Positions 7,751 through 17,516 are shown, numbered from the stretch's first letter. The stretch is 57,609 bases of DNA from an uncultured Gammaproteobacteria bacterium (GCA_937139475.1 CAKZQF010000192.1:1-57609); one strand, 5' to 3'. Notes: a model not told the origin generated them from the sequence alone. A program made the numbers and translations.

Positions 7751-10700
7751 TTAAGACTTTATTCGAAAGAACATTGCATAAAATAAAGGAACGAATACTA
7801 GCGTTAGTATGGTGGCAAAACCAAGACCGAACATAATGGTCACTGCCATTGACTGGAAAAACGGATCAAATAGCAGCGGAATCATTCCCAAAATAGTTGT
7901 AATGGCAGCCATAGCAACTGGCCTAACACGGCTAACACCAGCATCCGTTATCGCTTTAATAGGATGTGAGCCAGACTCCATTTCGATATGGATTTGATCA
8001 ACCAAGACAATACCATTTTTAATCAACATGCCTGTCAGGCTAAGCATTCCAAGCAGAGCCATAAAACTAAAGGCCGCGTTCATCGCAAGTAAGCCACCAG
8101 CAACTCCAATAATGGCCATTGGCACCGTTGCCCAAATCACTAATGGCGCGCGAACCGAGTTAAATAGTAAAACGGTTATCATAAACATCACTAAATACCC
8201 TAACGGCAAGCCTTCCACTAATGCTTTTTGCGCATCAGTGGACGATTCATATAATCCGCCCCAAGCCAAACTGTAGCCGTGCGGGTAATCCATTGCTTCA
8301 ATTTGTGGTCGAATTTCCTTTAATAAAGCATCAGCGGTGCCATTACCAAGCAGATCATGATCTGCCTTTACGGTAATAGTCCGCTTACGGTCACGACGGT
8401 GTATTACCGAGTCTTCCCAATGCGTTTCAAAGCCATCAACAACTTGTGAAACCGGAATATAACGACCCAATGTACGGCTATAGATTTGCAATGCATTAAG
8501 GCTATCAACGGATAATCTTTCGTTGTCCGGCGCGCGGGCAACAATAGGCAACATCTGGGTACCATCACGATATAAACCAACAGATTTTCCAGTAAAGCTA
8601 ACCAACAACAGCTCATCTAAATCGGCTTTGGTGATGCCGACTCGACGGCCCATCGCTTCATTAAAAATTGGACGAATAACTTTACTGCGCTGACGCCAAT
8701 CGTGACGTACATTCGTTGATAAGCTACTTGAGGCAATAATTTGCTCTGCTTCGCTGGCAAGACGTCTTAAGACATCAGGATCAGGGCCTGAGATACGAGC
8801 CTCAATTTTAGAGTCGACCGCAGGGCCAAGTCCAAACGGTCTTACCTTAGCCAAGGCATTAGGGAAATTATCACGTAAGTAACCGCGTAATTCACGCATC
8901 ACCTGTTGCTGTTTTTCGGCGTTTTCCACTCGAACAATAAGTTGGCCATAGGCTTTAAACGTTTTTTCAGGTGCATAGGTGAGCATAAACCGAATGGTTC
9001 CCTTGCCTACCGTTGAAGTTACCTGCTCGACACCATCGCGGGTAAGCAGGTGCTGAGCTATCGCTTTAACGTCCTGCTGCGTCGCTCTGATATCGGAGCC
9101 TTGATAGCGCCAAACATCAACATAAAACATCGGAGTGCTCGATGCAGGGAAGAATGACTGCTTCACTTTGCCAAAGCCAACGATTGCCACCACTAGCAAC
9201 ATCAGCAGCGCAATAATTGATGTCCAGCGAAAACGCAAACAAAATGCCAATATTGCTTTATACGCCGTAAAGGCGATACCGCGATACGGGTCATTACCAG
9301 TGTCTTTAACAATATCTTTGTCAGAAAAGACCAAGCTAGCTACAAATGGCGTTAACGTAATCGCTGTCACCCAGCTAAGCAGCAATGAAATGAGCAATAC
9401 CCAATATAAGCTACCGGCAAACTCACCAGTGGAGTCCGAAGAAAGTCCTATCGGCGCAAACGCGGTGATCGCAATAACAGTAGCACCGAGCAACGGCCAA
9501 ATGGTCTGTTTAACAATATCACTGGCTGCCTCTACCCGAGTACGGCCTTTTTTCATGCCTATCAGGATGCCCTCTGTTACCACTATCGCATTATCGACTA
9601 ACATCCCCAGCGCTATAATTAACGCGCCTAATGAAACACGTTGTAAGTCAATCGCCATATATTTCATAAATATAAAGCTGCCAAACACGGTCACTAGCAA
9701 GATAAAGCCAATTAGCATACCGCTGCGCAGGCCCATAAACAGGAGTAATACGACAATCACAATGGCTACAGCTTGTGCCAGGCTAACAATAAAACTGCTT
9801 ACAGAAGTGTCTACTTCCGCTGGTTGGTCATAGACGGTATTAACCTCTAAACCCAAGGGTTTAAAGTATTCAAGTTCGGCGAGACGTTTAGTAACCAATT
9901 TACCAACATCGACCACGTTAACACCACTGGAAAAAGAAACACCAACGAGTAAGGCTTGCTGATCGTTGTAATTGATAATATTACTTGGTACTTCAGCATA
10001 CTCGCGGCGTACATTGGCAACATCACCCAGATAAATAAGCTCACTGCTGCCTGGCGCGGAAATAATAAGGGATTCAAGCTCTTTAACGTCTTGGAATTCA
10101 CCAGTGGAATGAAAACGTATCGACTCATCACCCACTCTTATTTGGCCAGCATTTGAAACCGTGTTTTGGCTACGCAATAGTTCAAATATGTTCGCTTGTG
10201 GAATACCCAAAGCGACAAGGCGACTGCGAGAGATTTCAACAACGACTTCTTCGCGCTGCTCCCCGCCCATGCTCACTTTGCCAACACCTTCTATAAGAAC
10301 CAACTCACGGCGCAAATAGTTAGCATAATCCTTTAGCTCTTCATAAGAGTAACCTTCGCCAGTAATCGACAGCATCACGCCATATACATCAGCAAAGTCG
10401 TCAATAACTCGCGGTGGATTAACCCCATGTGGGAAGCTACCAGATAAATCATTTACCTTACGTCTCACCTCATCCCAAATTTGGCGCAGCTCTTGTTTAC
10501 GATAAGTACCTTTCATTTCCACTTTGATCTGGGAAAGGCCCGGGGTTGAAATAGATTCGACATCTTTAACGTAAGGGAGTTGTTGCAACGCGTTTTCAAT
10601 AGGATAACTCACCTCTTCTTCGACTTGAAGTGGGCTAGCACCAGGGTAATTGGTAATAATCATCGCTTCTTTAATAGTAAACTCAGGATCTTCTAGGCGC

Positions 10701-10798
10701 CCAAGTTCGTTATAAGAAATAATGCCACCAACAAGTAGCAACAAAGTAAACATCGCACTGACGACTTTGTTGTTGATTGAAATTTTAGCGATATCCAT
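7751..10798 (-). CDS. RND family efflux permease (operon A)
   Basis: A protein of about 1015 residues starting MDIAKISINNKVV. I chose this ATG because it overlaps the adaptor stop as TAATG; an upstream in-frame start would add eight residues inside the adaptor gene. The RND layout is complete, with FSFMALLGMLSLTGMLIKNG in helix 10 keeping the lysine. Helix 4 reads GMLVDNAIVV, so the second relay aspartate is Asn, the mirror image of the operon B permease. Transport is proton driven in this family. It resembles the COG0841 branch with lipoprotein adaptors. No outer-membrane factor is encoded nearby. The divergent LysR gene at 12020 is a likely regulator. Confidence 0.9.
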   Translation of the reverse strand: MDIAKISINNKVVSAMFTLLLLVGGIISYNELGRLEDPEFTIKEAMIITNYPGASPLQVEEEVSYPIENALQQLPYVKDVESISTPGLSQIKVEMKGTYRKQELRQIWDEVRRKVNDLSGSFPHGVNPPRVIDDFADVYGVMLSITGEGYSYEELKDYANYLRRELVLIEGVGKVSMGGEQREEVVVEISRSRLVALGIPQANIFELLRSQNTVSNAGQIRVGDESIRFHSTGEFQDVKELESLIISAPGSSELIYLGDVANVRREYAEVPSNIINYNDQQALLVGVSFSSGVNVVDVGKLVTKRLAELEYFKPLGLEVNTVYDQPAEVDTSVSSFIVSLAQAVAIVIVVLLLFMGLRSGMLIGFILLVTVFGSFIFMKYMAIDLQRVSLGALIIALGMLVDNAIVVTEGILIGMKKGRTRVEAASDIVKQTIWPLLGATVIAITAFAPIGLSSDSTGEFAGSLYWVLLISLLLSWVTAITLTPFVASLVFSDKDIVKDTGNDPYRGIAFTAYKAILAFCLRFRWTSIIALLMLLVVAIVGFGKVKQSFFPASSTPMFYVDVWRYQGSDIRATQQDVKAIAQHLLTRDGVEQVTSTVGKGTIRFMLTYAPEKTFKAYGQLIVRVENAEKQQQVMRELRGYLRDNFPNALAKVRPFGLGPAVDSKIEARISGPDPDVLRRLASEAEQIIASSSLSTNVRHDWRQRSKVIRPIFNEAMGRRVGITKADLDELLLVSFTGKSVGLYRDGTQMLPIVARAPDNERLSVDSLNALQIYSRTLGRYIPVSQVVDGFETHWEDSVIHRRDRKRTITVKADHDLLGNGTADALLKEIRPQIEAMDYPHGYSLAWGGLYESSTDAQKALVEGLPLGYLVMFMITVLLFNSVRAPLVIWATVPMAIIGVAGGLLAMNAAFSFMALLGMLSLTGMLIKNGIVLVDQIHIEMESGSHPIKAITDAGVSRVRPVAMAAITTILGMIPLLFDPFFQSMAVTIMFGLGFATILTLVFVPLFYAMFFRIKS

Positions 10799-11892
10799 TA
10801 TAGGCCACGCTCTCTTTTCCAAGCGCGAACAACGGTACCTTCGCTAAGAAAATGGACGCCTGCGCCAACAATGATTTCATCTCCATTGAGGCCACTTTTC
10901 ACGACAATGCCCTGCTCACTCAATTGGCCTACTGTTATCGCCCGGCGAGACACTTTAAGTGCATCATCAACAACCCATACAAATTGTGTTGGATGATTGG
11001 TTGGTTTGTCCTGGGCTGAAAACACGGCTGAAACGGGCAGCACAATATGGGAATAATCCGTTGTTGTCACTTTGGCTAAATCCGCAAATACAGTGCCGGA
11101 CATGCCAGGCAAAATATTCTTGCCCTCAGGTATTGGCATGGTAAACACTATTTTAAAGGTGCGTGTCACAGGATCAGCTTGGGTATCCCACTCCTTTACA
11201 GACAGTTTGAATCGCTCATCTGGAATTGAGTCAAAACTCACTTGCGGCTGATAAGTAGTCTCTTTATCAATGGTTGCAACCAAACGCTCAGGCATTTGAA
11301 TCGAGACATCAACACTGTCAAGATTTTGCATATCAAGTATTAATTGTTGTCCTTGAATATTTTGATGTTTTTCCGCGTAGACTCGCGCAATGATGCCATC
11401 ATACGGTGCTTTTAATGCGGTATATTCCAGTGCAGTTTTGGCACTTTTTAGATTAGACTCTGCCACTAAAAGATTAGCCTGTGCTTCATCAAATAATGAC
11501 TGTGACACCAACTCGCGTTTTAGTAATTCCTTGGTACGATTAAATTGCGACAATGCCAGTGCATGCCTAGCCTTGCGATCGCTTAGGCTAATCTCAAAAT
11601 CTCGTGGGTCTAGCTGTGCTAGCAACTGACCTTTTTCAACCCGGTTACCTGCTTTAACTGCGAACGTCTTTATCTCACCGCTTACTCTAAAGGCCAAATG
11701 ACTGTCTGTATTAGCTTCTACGACAGCAGGAAATTGACGCATGGATTCCTGTAGCACACTGCCAACGTCAATTAGTTTTACCATCGGTGCAACAGGTTCA
11801 TGTACTACTTGTTCTTGTTCATTGCATGCAAATAAGCCAATACTTGATGTCAGTACCAGCGCCAACCGAATAGATAATCTGGAAAAATTCAT
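10798..11892 (-). CDS. RND efflux adaptor lipoprotein (membrane-fusion protein, operon A)
   Basis: A 364-residue HlyD/AcrA-family adaptor. The N-terminal signal ends in a lipobox, SIGLFAC, with Cys23, so it is probably lipid-anchored in the periplasm. The lipoyl halves (ANTDSHLAFRVSGEI and YTALKAPYDGIIARVYAEKH) flank a coiled hairpin at about residues 95-150. A beta-barrel and a membrane-proximal domain follow. Its stop overlaps the start of the permease by one base, indicating coupling. The 127-bp gap to the divergent LysR gene holds the promoter. Confidence 0.92.
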   Translation of the reverse strand: MNFSRLSIRLALVLTSSIGLFACNEQEQVVHEPVAPMVKLIDVGSVLQESMRQFPAVVEANTDSHLAFRVSGEIKTFAVKAGNRVEKGQLLAQLDPRDFEISLSDRKARHALALSQFNRTKELLKRELVSQSLFDEAQANLLVAESNLKSAKTALEYTALKAPYDGIIARVYAEKHQNIQGQQLILDMQNLDSVDVSIQMPERLVATIDKETTYQPQVSFDSIPDERFKLSVKEWDTQADPVTRTFKIVFTMPIPEGKNILPGMSGTVFADLAKVTTTDYSHIVLPVSAVFSAQDKPTNHPTQFVWVVDDALKVSRRAITVGQLSEQGIVVKSGLNGDEIIVGAGVHFLSEGTVVRAWKRERGL

Positions 11893-11954
11893 TTAATACC
11901 TCAAAAAGGAAAACGGTAATGCGTTATTTTTCAATAATAAAACAACTTCGCTTG

Positions 11955-11998
11955 AAATAAAATTTATATAAAATTAAAATCACTATAAATAAAATTTA
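11955..11998. promoter_or_regulatory. Possible operator: 12-bp direct repeat between efflux operon and LysR gene
   Basis: AAATAAAATTTA occurs twice, at 11955-11966 and 11987-11998, with a 32-bp period (about three helical turns). It lies in the divergent promoter region where a LysR regulator would bind. The region is very AT-rich, so chance is possible. Confidence 0.35.
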
Positions 11999-12019
11999 AC
12001 AGCAACCAGGCTAAACACG

Positions 12020-12916
12020 ATGACGTTAGAGCAATTAAGGGTATTACAAAAAATAGTTGAACTTGGTAGCTTAAAGGCTGCAGCGACAGCACTTTTTAAG
12101 ACGCAACCCGCCTTATCAATGGCAATAAAGAAACTAGAACAGCAATACAATATCGAGCTACTAGACCGTGAGCAGTACCGTTTAACTCTCACCCCGCAAG
12201 GGAAAATTTTTTATCGTCAAGCACAACAATTGTTGCAAAACGCTGTGCAACTAGACTCTATCGGGCATCAGCTATCCAAAGGTAATGAGTCATTATTTAA
12301 GATAGGCTTTGACCCGGTATGTGATACCACCACCATAATTGATTCGGTCAAGGAAGCTAAGGAAAAATTCCCAGTCACTGAGTTTCAGTTAATATCCGGC
12401 TCCCGCCTATCAGCACTTGAACAAATTGATACCGGTAAAGTCGATGTGGCCATAGGTGCCTGGTTTCATTTATTCCACGGCCTTGGCGACTATTTTACGC
12501 AACCTATCGCCGAGTTTGAGTTGGTATTGGCCAGCTCACCTGAGCTGTTGCCAGATCCCGCCCCCACCACCTTAGCTCAACTGACCCAACTACCAAGTGT
12601 TACCCTTTTGGAAAGTAACCTTGCCTTTGATACTGAGCGTCTTGGCATCCATAACTCTAGCCAACAGTTTAAGACGAATGACATAACAACACTCAAAGAA
12701 ATGCTATGTAGCGGCTTAGGTGTCGCGATTATTCCCAAGGCTCAAATTAGTGAAGAGCTAAGCAACGGGTCACTTGTTGCGATTGCACTGCATGACTTTG
12801 AGGCAAGCCTTATCGGCGAGGTCCGCTTAATTCGCCGAACCGACAAAGTGTTAGGCCCCGTTGGGCAATACATTTGGGACACAATGGCAAGCAAAGCAAT
12901 AAAAAAGAATGATTAA
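12020..12916 (+). CDS. LysR-family transcriptional regulator
   Basis: A 298-residue LysR protein. The N-terminal winged helix-turn-helix is at residues 1-60 (MTLEQLRVLQKIVELGSLKAA, with QPALSMAIKKLEQ as recognition helix). The ligand-binding domain follows (residues 90-290), with FKIGFDPVCDTTTI as its first strand. It is divergent from efflux operon A, the classical arrangement for a LysR protein controlling its neighbour. The effector is unknown. A 12-bp direct repeat in the shared upstream region is a candidate binding site. Control of the pump is inferred from position only. Confidence 0.88.
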   Translation: MTLEQLRVLQKIVELGSLKAAATALFKTQPALSMAIKKLEQQYNIELLDREQYRLTLTPQGKIFYRQAQQLLQNAVQLDSIGHQLSKGNESLFKIGFDPVCDTTTIIDSVKEAKEKFPVTEFQLISGSRLSALEQIDTGKVDVAIGAWFHLFHGLGDYFTQPIAEFELVLASSPELLPDPAPTTLAQLTQLPSVTLLESNLAFDTERLGIHNSSQQFKTNDITTLKEMLCSGLGVAIIPKAQISEELSNGSLVAIALHDFEASLIGEVRLIRRTDKVLGPVGQYIWDTMASKAIKKND

Positions 12917-13005
12917 GCTTTGATTCATTAAACGCGAGCTATTCTCATCTTACAGCCTAACCTTTATTGGTTTGGAATAAGATTCTTAGTTTTGGGAGAA
13001 CAACA

Positions 13006-13515
13006 ATGAATATTAAGCCATTAAAACTAGCCCTTATCGCTGGAATAATTACTTCGCTATCTTTTGCTCCGGTGGCGTTAGCCGGCCATAATAATCATGG
13101 TAACCATCACAAACATGGTGGCTACAACAAACATGCTTATAAAAAGCATCATCATAATCATTACAATAAAAGGCATCATAGAAGTCACCACCGCAAACAT
13201 CACCATAAAGCCGGACATATCATTGGTGGGATCATTGGCGGTGTGGTGCTCAGCAATATTATTCATAATGCCAAGCATCACCACAGCTCGGCACATGTGA
13301 GCTATAATCATTCAAATTATGGCCATTCAAACTATCGCCAAGCCAGCTACGGTGGGTATAACAAGCCGGTGGTCGTAAACAAAACGATTGTATTGAACAA
13401 TACACCGACACAGACTTATCGGGTATTAAACGGTACGGATTGTTATCTGGTCAATGTTAATAATAATGGCAGTGAGATTTTGACCCAAGTACCCAATGTT
13501 AACTGTGGTTTCTAA
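13006..13515 (+). CDS. Secreted histidine-rich protein with glycine-zipper segment
   Basis: The ATG at 13006 follows GGGAGAACAACA, a good ribosome site, and gives 169 residues; an upstream in-frame start at 12967 lacks one. Residues 1-27 form a Sec signal ending VALAG. Residues 28-75 are extremely rich in His, Lys, Asn and Tyr, with runs such as HHHNHYNKRHHRSHHRKHHH. A glycine-zipper segment, IIGGIIGGVVLSNI, at about residues 75-88 could insert into or cross a membrane. The C-terminal 60 residues contain two cysteines and look folded. Metal binding (nickel, zinc or copper) in the periplasm is inferred from composition only; I do not recognise a named family. A terminator follows. Confidence 0.75.
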   Translation: MNIKPLKLALIAGIITSLSFAPVALAGHNNHGNHHKHGGYNKHAYKKHHHNHYNKRHHRSHHRKHHHKAGHIIGGIIGGVVLSNIIHNAKHHHSSAHVSYNHSNYGHSNYRQASYGGYNKPVVVNKTIVLNNTPTQTYRVLNGTDCYLVNVNNNGSEILTQVPNVNCGF

Positions 13516-13537
13516 TACCGAGAAAATCAGTTATACA

Positions 13538-13563
13538 GCCCAACAAGGACGTTGGGCCTTTTT
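13538..13563 (+). terminator. Rho-independent terminator after the histidine-rich gene
   Basis: GCCCAAC pairs with GTTGGGC around a 6-base loop, followed by CTTTTTTC. It also lies at the 3' end of glnE on the other strand but has no T run in that direction. Confidence 0.88.
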
Positions 13564-13573
13564 CGCCAATATG

Positions 13574-16447
13574 TTACTGTAGCGCTGGAAATAACTGTCG
13601 CCAGATCGTAACTACCGCCTCTCGTTCGGCTTTAAATTGGCCGATATCGACAAGGTTACTTTCATTTTGTAGTGCCAATCGGTGGCCTGCATTGCGGTAT
13701 CGGCAATAAATTGTTTCGAGTGCTTTACAATCACTTTCACTAAGCAATTCATGCTGTGCAACCGACTCAAATATTCGGATATTGTCGCTAAACTCGGTTA
13801 ATTGCGGAAAGTGATGACTGTGCGCCAGCACTAAATATTGCGCAATGAATTCAATATCAGCCACGCCGCCATCATCTTGCTTTAAGTCAAAAAGATTTTC
13901 AGTCCCTTTAGATAGATTATCTCGCATCTTGATCCGCATTTTAACGACTTCCTTTTGCAGTTCACTCAGGTCGCGTTTGTTTTGCAGCAAGGCCTCCCGT
14001 GCTTTACTAAACTGTGACTGCAGGTAAAGCTCACCGTAAACAACCCTTGTCCTAACTAATGCCTGATGTTCCCAAACCCAGGCTTCTTGCTGTTGATAGT
14101 CAACAAATGTGTCGAAATGGGATACCATTAAACCGGAGTTGCCCGATGGGCGAAGGCGCATATCAACTTCATACAAAATGCCTGAGTTGGTGCGTGTGTT
14201 AAATAAATGAATAATGCGTTGCGCCAATTTGAGATAAAAATGATGACTTTCAACACTTTTGCTACCGTTGGTCATAGTGCCAAGCTGCGCGCAATGAACA
14301 AACACGAGATCCAAGTCGGAACCGTAGCCAAGTTCAATACCGCCAAGCTTTCCATATCCTATAACAGCAAACCCCTTTTCAGCGCCTTGGTTGACCGGTT
14401 CGCCAAAGCGGCCAACCAGTTGGGCCCATGCTAAATCTACAACATGTTCAATGATAGCCTGAGCCAATGCGGTGAGGTGATCACTCACTTTAGTCACCGG
14501 CATCACACCAGTCACATCTGCTGCGGCAATATGCAGTTGTTGAACTTGCTTAAATTGACGCAGCCCCTCCATCATTTGCTCCATATCATCATCTGGAATA
14601 CGCATTAAATACCGGCGTAATTCACTTGGATAATCTTCAAGGGGGGTCACTTGATAAAGTAATTTAGGATCGAGTAATTCATCTAGCAACATTGGGAAAT
14701 GCGTTAATTGCTCAGCAATCCAACAGCTAGCTTCACACAATCGAACAAGTTGCGCCAACGCACCAGGATTTTCTAACAGTAGTTCAATATAGGTAGTACG
14801 AGTCGCAATTTTTGCTAAAATTTTGCCAATCCGTTCCAGCACCACAGCACACTGCCCTAGTTCTTTTACTTGTAATAAAACAAGTGGCATGAGTTTATTC
14901 ATTGCCTCTAGGCCACGCGGGCCCATAGGACGCTTATCGATATCATCTTTAATGACATGAATTTCACGAAATAATGCTTGTGGCTGCTTGCATCCAAGTT
15001 CAAAGAGCACACTTTCACCATCAAAATCACTGTTTGAGTCAAAGATGAGTTTCATCATATTGAGGTCTTTATCACTGGACGTATCTTGCGCTTCATCCTC
15101 ACCAACGACTAACGAAAATTGTTCACTGACGGTGTCTAGATGAACCTGTAACTCATCGCGAAATTCTTGCTCTGTGCTGTTGTTTGTTAGATAGCATAAA
15201 CGCGTCCAGTCCTGGGCATTATCTGGCAAGGTTTGAGTTTGCTGATCAGCAAACTGTTGCAAGTACTGCTCACATGCTCTCAAAAACAGATAACTGCAAC
15301 GCAGTGCACTAATTTCAGTGGCGTTAAATATCCCCAAGCGTTGTAATTCATTGAGGGTATTGAGCAACGACTGATCTTGTAGCTCCGGTTGCCTGCCTCC
15401 GCGGATCATTTGAAAAACCTGAACAATAAACTCGACTTCCCTTATGCCGCCGCTCCCCAGCTTTATGTTATCAATTAAGCCGCGCCGATGAACCTCATGG
15501 CTAATCATTTGCTTCATTTGGCGTAATGATTCTATCGCACTAAAATCAATATAACGCCTGAACATGAACGGACGTAATAAATCCTGAAGCTGCTGGCTAT
15601 ATTGACATTGCGGTCCTAAGACACGGCCTTTGACCATCGCATAACGTTCCCAATCCCGTCCTTGCAGTTGATAGTAATCTTCAATGGCCGCGAAGCTGGC
15701 AACTAATGGTCCAGAGTTGCCAAATGGGCGTAAGCGCATATCAACACGATAAACAAAACCGTCAAAAGTGCGTTTGTCCAAGGCGTTAATTAGTTTTTGC
15801 GCAAGTTTAACAAAAAATTGCTGATTATCAGTGCTACGCCGGCCACCAACCGTTTGCCCATGCTCAGGAAAGGTAAAAATAAGGTCGATATCGGAAGAAA
15901 AGTTGAGCTCTCGACCGCCAAGCTTGCCCATGCCAATAATAAGCATTGGCTGACGATTGCCCTGTTCATCTGTTGGATAGCCCCAGGTTGCCGCTAAGCT
16001 TTGTGCTAGCCAATCTCGCGCACCAAGAATTAACTGTTGGGCAAGGTGAGAGACTTCCTGTAATGAATGTTCAAGCGGTACCAAATGGCATAAATCACGC
16101 CAGGCAATCATCACTTGAAATTGATTGCGTAACAAGCGTAAGTTGCGCTCTAACCCCTTCTCATCAGCTGTTTGAGATAATACTTGCTCAATTTGTTGCT
16201 CAATCGTTGGGATCAACGAATCACTGAGTAGTAAATCGCCAGCAAAAATGAATTCTATCCACTGTGGATTAACCATTAACTGGTCAAAGACAAAATCACT
16301 TAAGCCAATGACTTGCCTTAGTAAATGTGACTGCGTATCAGTCAAGGCTTGAATATCTGAGTATTTGGCACTCAACTCATCGAAACGCAGGTTTGCTAAC
16401 TCGCTTAAGGTCTTTGGTAGTGAATTCATTGCCTCATTTGCCATCAT
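13574..16447 (-). CDS. glnE: Bifunctional glutamine synthetase adenylyltransferase/adenylyl-removing enzyme
   Basis: About 957 residues from the ATG at 16447; the open frame runs to 16522, and 16444 or 16429 are other possible starts. E. coli GlnE has 946. Two nucleotidyltransferase domains are seen: the N-terminal de-adenylylase (GGRELNFSSDIDLIFTF) and the C-terminal adenylylase (GYGKLGGIELGYGSDLDLVF), each with its Asp-x-Asp metal site, linked by a helical regulatory region. The enzyme modifies a tyrosine of GlnA under control of PII proteins and glutamine, shutting off or restoring ammonia assimilation. It stands alone; the divergent lipoprotein gene starts 94 bp away, so both promoters share a short region. 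Confidence 0.95.
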   Translation of the reverse strand: MMANEAMNSLPKTLSELANLRFDELSAKYSDIQALTDTQSHLLRQVIGLSDFVFDQLMVNPQWIEFIFAGDLLLSDSLIPTIEQQIEQVLSQTADEKGLERNLRLLRNQFQVMIAWRDLCHLVPLEHSLQEVSHLAQQLILGARDWLAQSLAATWGYPTDEQGNRQPMLIIGMGKLGGRELNFSSDIDLIFTFPEHGQTVGGRRSTDNQQFFVKLAQKLINALDKRTFDGFVYRVDMRLRPFGNSGPLVASFAAIEDYYQLQGRDWERYAMVKGRVLGPQCQYSQQLQDLLRPFMFRRYIDFSAIESLRQMKQMISHEVHRRGLIDNIKLGSGGIREVEFIVQVFQMIRGGRQPELQDQSLLNTLNELQRLGIFNATEISALRCSYLFLRACEQYLQQFADQQTQTLPDNAQDWTRLCYLTNNSTEQEFRDELQVHLDTVSEQFSLVVGEDEAQDTSSDKDLNMMKLIFDSNSDFDGESVLFELGCKQPQALFREIHVIKDDIDKRPMGPRGLEAMNKLMPLVLLQVKELGQCAVVLERIGKILAKIATRTTYIELLLENPGALAQLVRLCEASCWIAEQLTHFPMLLDELLDPKLLYQVTPLEDYPSELRRYLMRIPDDDMEQMMEGLRQFKQVQQLHIAAADVTGVMPVTKVSDHLTALAQAIIEHVVDLAWAQLVGRFGEPVNQGAEKGFAVIGYGKLGGIELGYGSDLDLVFVHCAQLGTMTNGSKSVESHHFYLKLAQRIIHLFNTRTNSGILYEVDMRLRPSGNSGLMVSHFDTFVDYQQQEAWVWEHQALVRTRVVYGELYLQSQFSKAREALLQNKRDLSELQKEVVKMRIKMRDNLSKGTENLFDLKQDDGGVADIEFIAQYLVLAHSHHFPQLTEFSDNIRIFESVAQHELLSESDCKALETIYCRYRNAGHRLALQNESNLVDIGQFKAEREAVVTIWRQLFPALQ

Positions 16448-16540
16448 CACGTCAATTCCATAAAATTTATCAATGAGCATTAGACAAGGCGCCTCAATGC
16501 TGCTAAAAATATCGCTAACCATATCATTATCGAGGTATTT

Positions 16541-17503
16541 ATGGCAGTAAAGCCAATAAGAATCTTTAGTCTAGTAGCCATGCTATTCCTCAGCGTTGGT
16601 TGTAGTGACCCGGTTGACGAACAAATAGAGTTTTTACAAAACAAAACCCAACAAGATCTTAGCCAATTATCTGAAAAATTGGTTAATGGCAAGGTTCGTA
16701 ATGCGTTACTACTCAATCAATACGCTGAGATATTAGGCAAACAGCGGCCTGAACTAAAGAATATACTCAATCAGCTCGCGCTTGACGGCACCAACGAAGG
16801 TGTCATGTTCAATGCCTTAAGTGACCGGGTCAGGGATGCACAATCAGCAGCCAATTTTTTATCTAAAGAAGAACAAGCACAAGAGCTTGAGAATTTGGCT
16901 CAAGCACTAAATCCAACACTCTTTAATGACGCGTTAAGCGACCCACTTAATGTTATTGCCGATATGTCGGCAGGCTCACTTGCCCGAGTCAATGCGCTAA
17001 GCCAAGAACAGCTAGCTCGTAGCGGTGAAGACTTTGGTCCTGGCGCGCAATTGGTGGGTAACCCAAGTTATGGTAATTGGGCCGATGATGGGAATGGTTT
17101 TTCTTTCTGGCAGTGGTATGGAATGTATGCGTTTTTCTCAAATTTCTCCAGCCCGATATCCTTTGACCGCTGGGGGCGCCACCGCCGTTATAGTTACTAC
17201 AATGATTATGGCCGATACCGCTATAGTTCACCTAAGCAACGACGTTACCAAGGGGATATTTGGAAGAAAACCAAAAAGTCTTTTAGTACCGGACAGCGCT
17301 ATAAGTCACCATACAGTACCGCGCGAACCGGCAGCAGCGGTTTATCACGCCAGAGCAGCCAAGCTAAGAGCGCTGCTGGAACAGGTTTTAGCAGCCCCAA
17401 GAAATTTAGGCAAAGTAATACAAAATCTAGCTATTCGAAGACCAATTCTAGTTTTAGAAATAGTCGTAGCTCCACCTCACGCGGTGTGAGTCGCGGAAAA
17501 TAA
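16541..17503 (+). CDS. Uncharacterised lipoprotein with Arg/Ser/Tyr-rich tail
   Basis: A 320-residue protein with a lipoprotein signal (LFLSVGC, Cys21). Residues 22-165 are mostly helical, with LEELVNGK-like amphipathic stretches that could form a coiled coil. A Trp/Phe/Gly-rich patch follows (WADDGNGFSFWQWYGMYAFF). The last 110 residues are Arg, Ser, Tyr and Lys rich, low in complexity and probably disordered, ending SSTSRGVSRGK. I do not recognise a family. It lies 13 bp before the DUF350 gene and so probably heads the PspA/polyamine cluster; E. coli yjfM, in the matching locus, is also an envelope protein with a Ser/Arg/Gly-rich end, but the sequences do not look alike. Confidence 0.75.
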   Translation: MAVKPIRIFSLVAMLFLSVGCSDPVDEQIEFLQNKTQQDLSQLSEKLVNGKVRNALLLNQYAEILGKQRPELKNILNQLALDGTNEGVMFNALSDRVRDAQSAANFLSKEEQAQELENLAQALNPTLFNDALSDPLNVIADMSAGSLARVNALSQEQLARSGEDFGPGAQLVGNPSYGNWADDGNGFSFWQWYGMYAFFSNFSSPISFDRWGRHRRYSYYNDYGRYRYSSPKQRRYQGDIWKKTKKSFSTGQRYKSPYSTARTGSSGLSRQSSQAKSAAGTGFSSPKKFRQSNTKSSYSKTNSSFRNSRSSTSRGVSRGK

Positions 17504-17516
17504 CAGGACAAATTTT

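Noticed and set aside
13078..13311. Frames over the histidine-rich gene in other phases
   Set aside because: They arise from the repetitive CAT/CAC codons and have Met/Ile-rich, meaningless translations.
13538..13563. Terminator of glnE on the minus strand
   Set aside because: The T run is present only in the plus direction; on the minus strand the hairpin is preceded, not followed, by such a tract.
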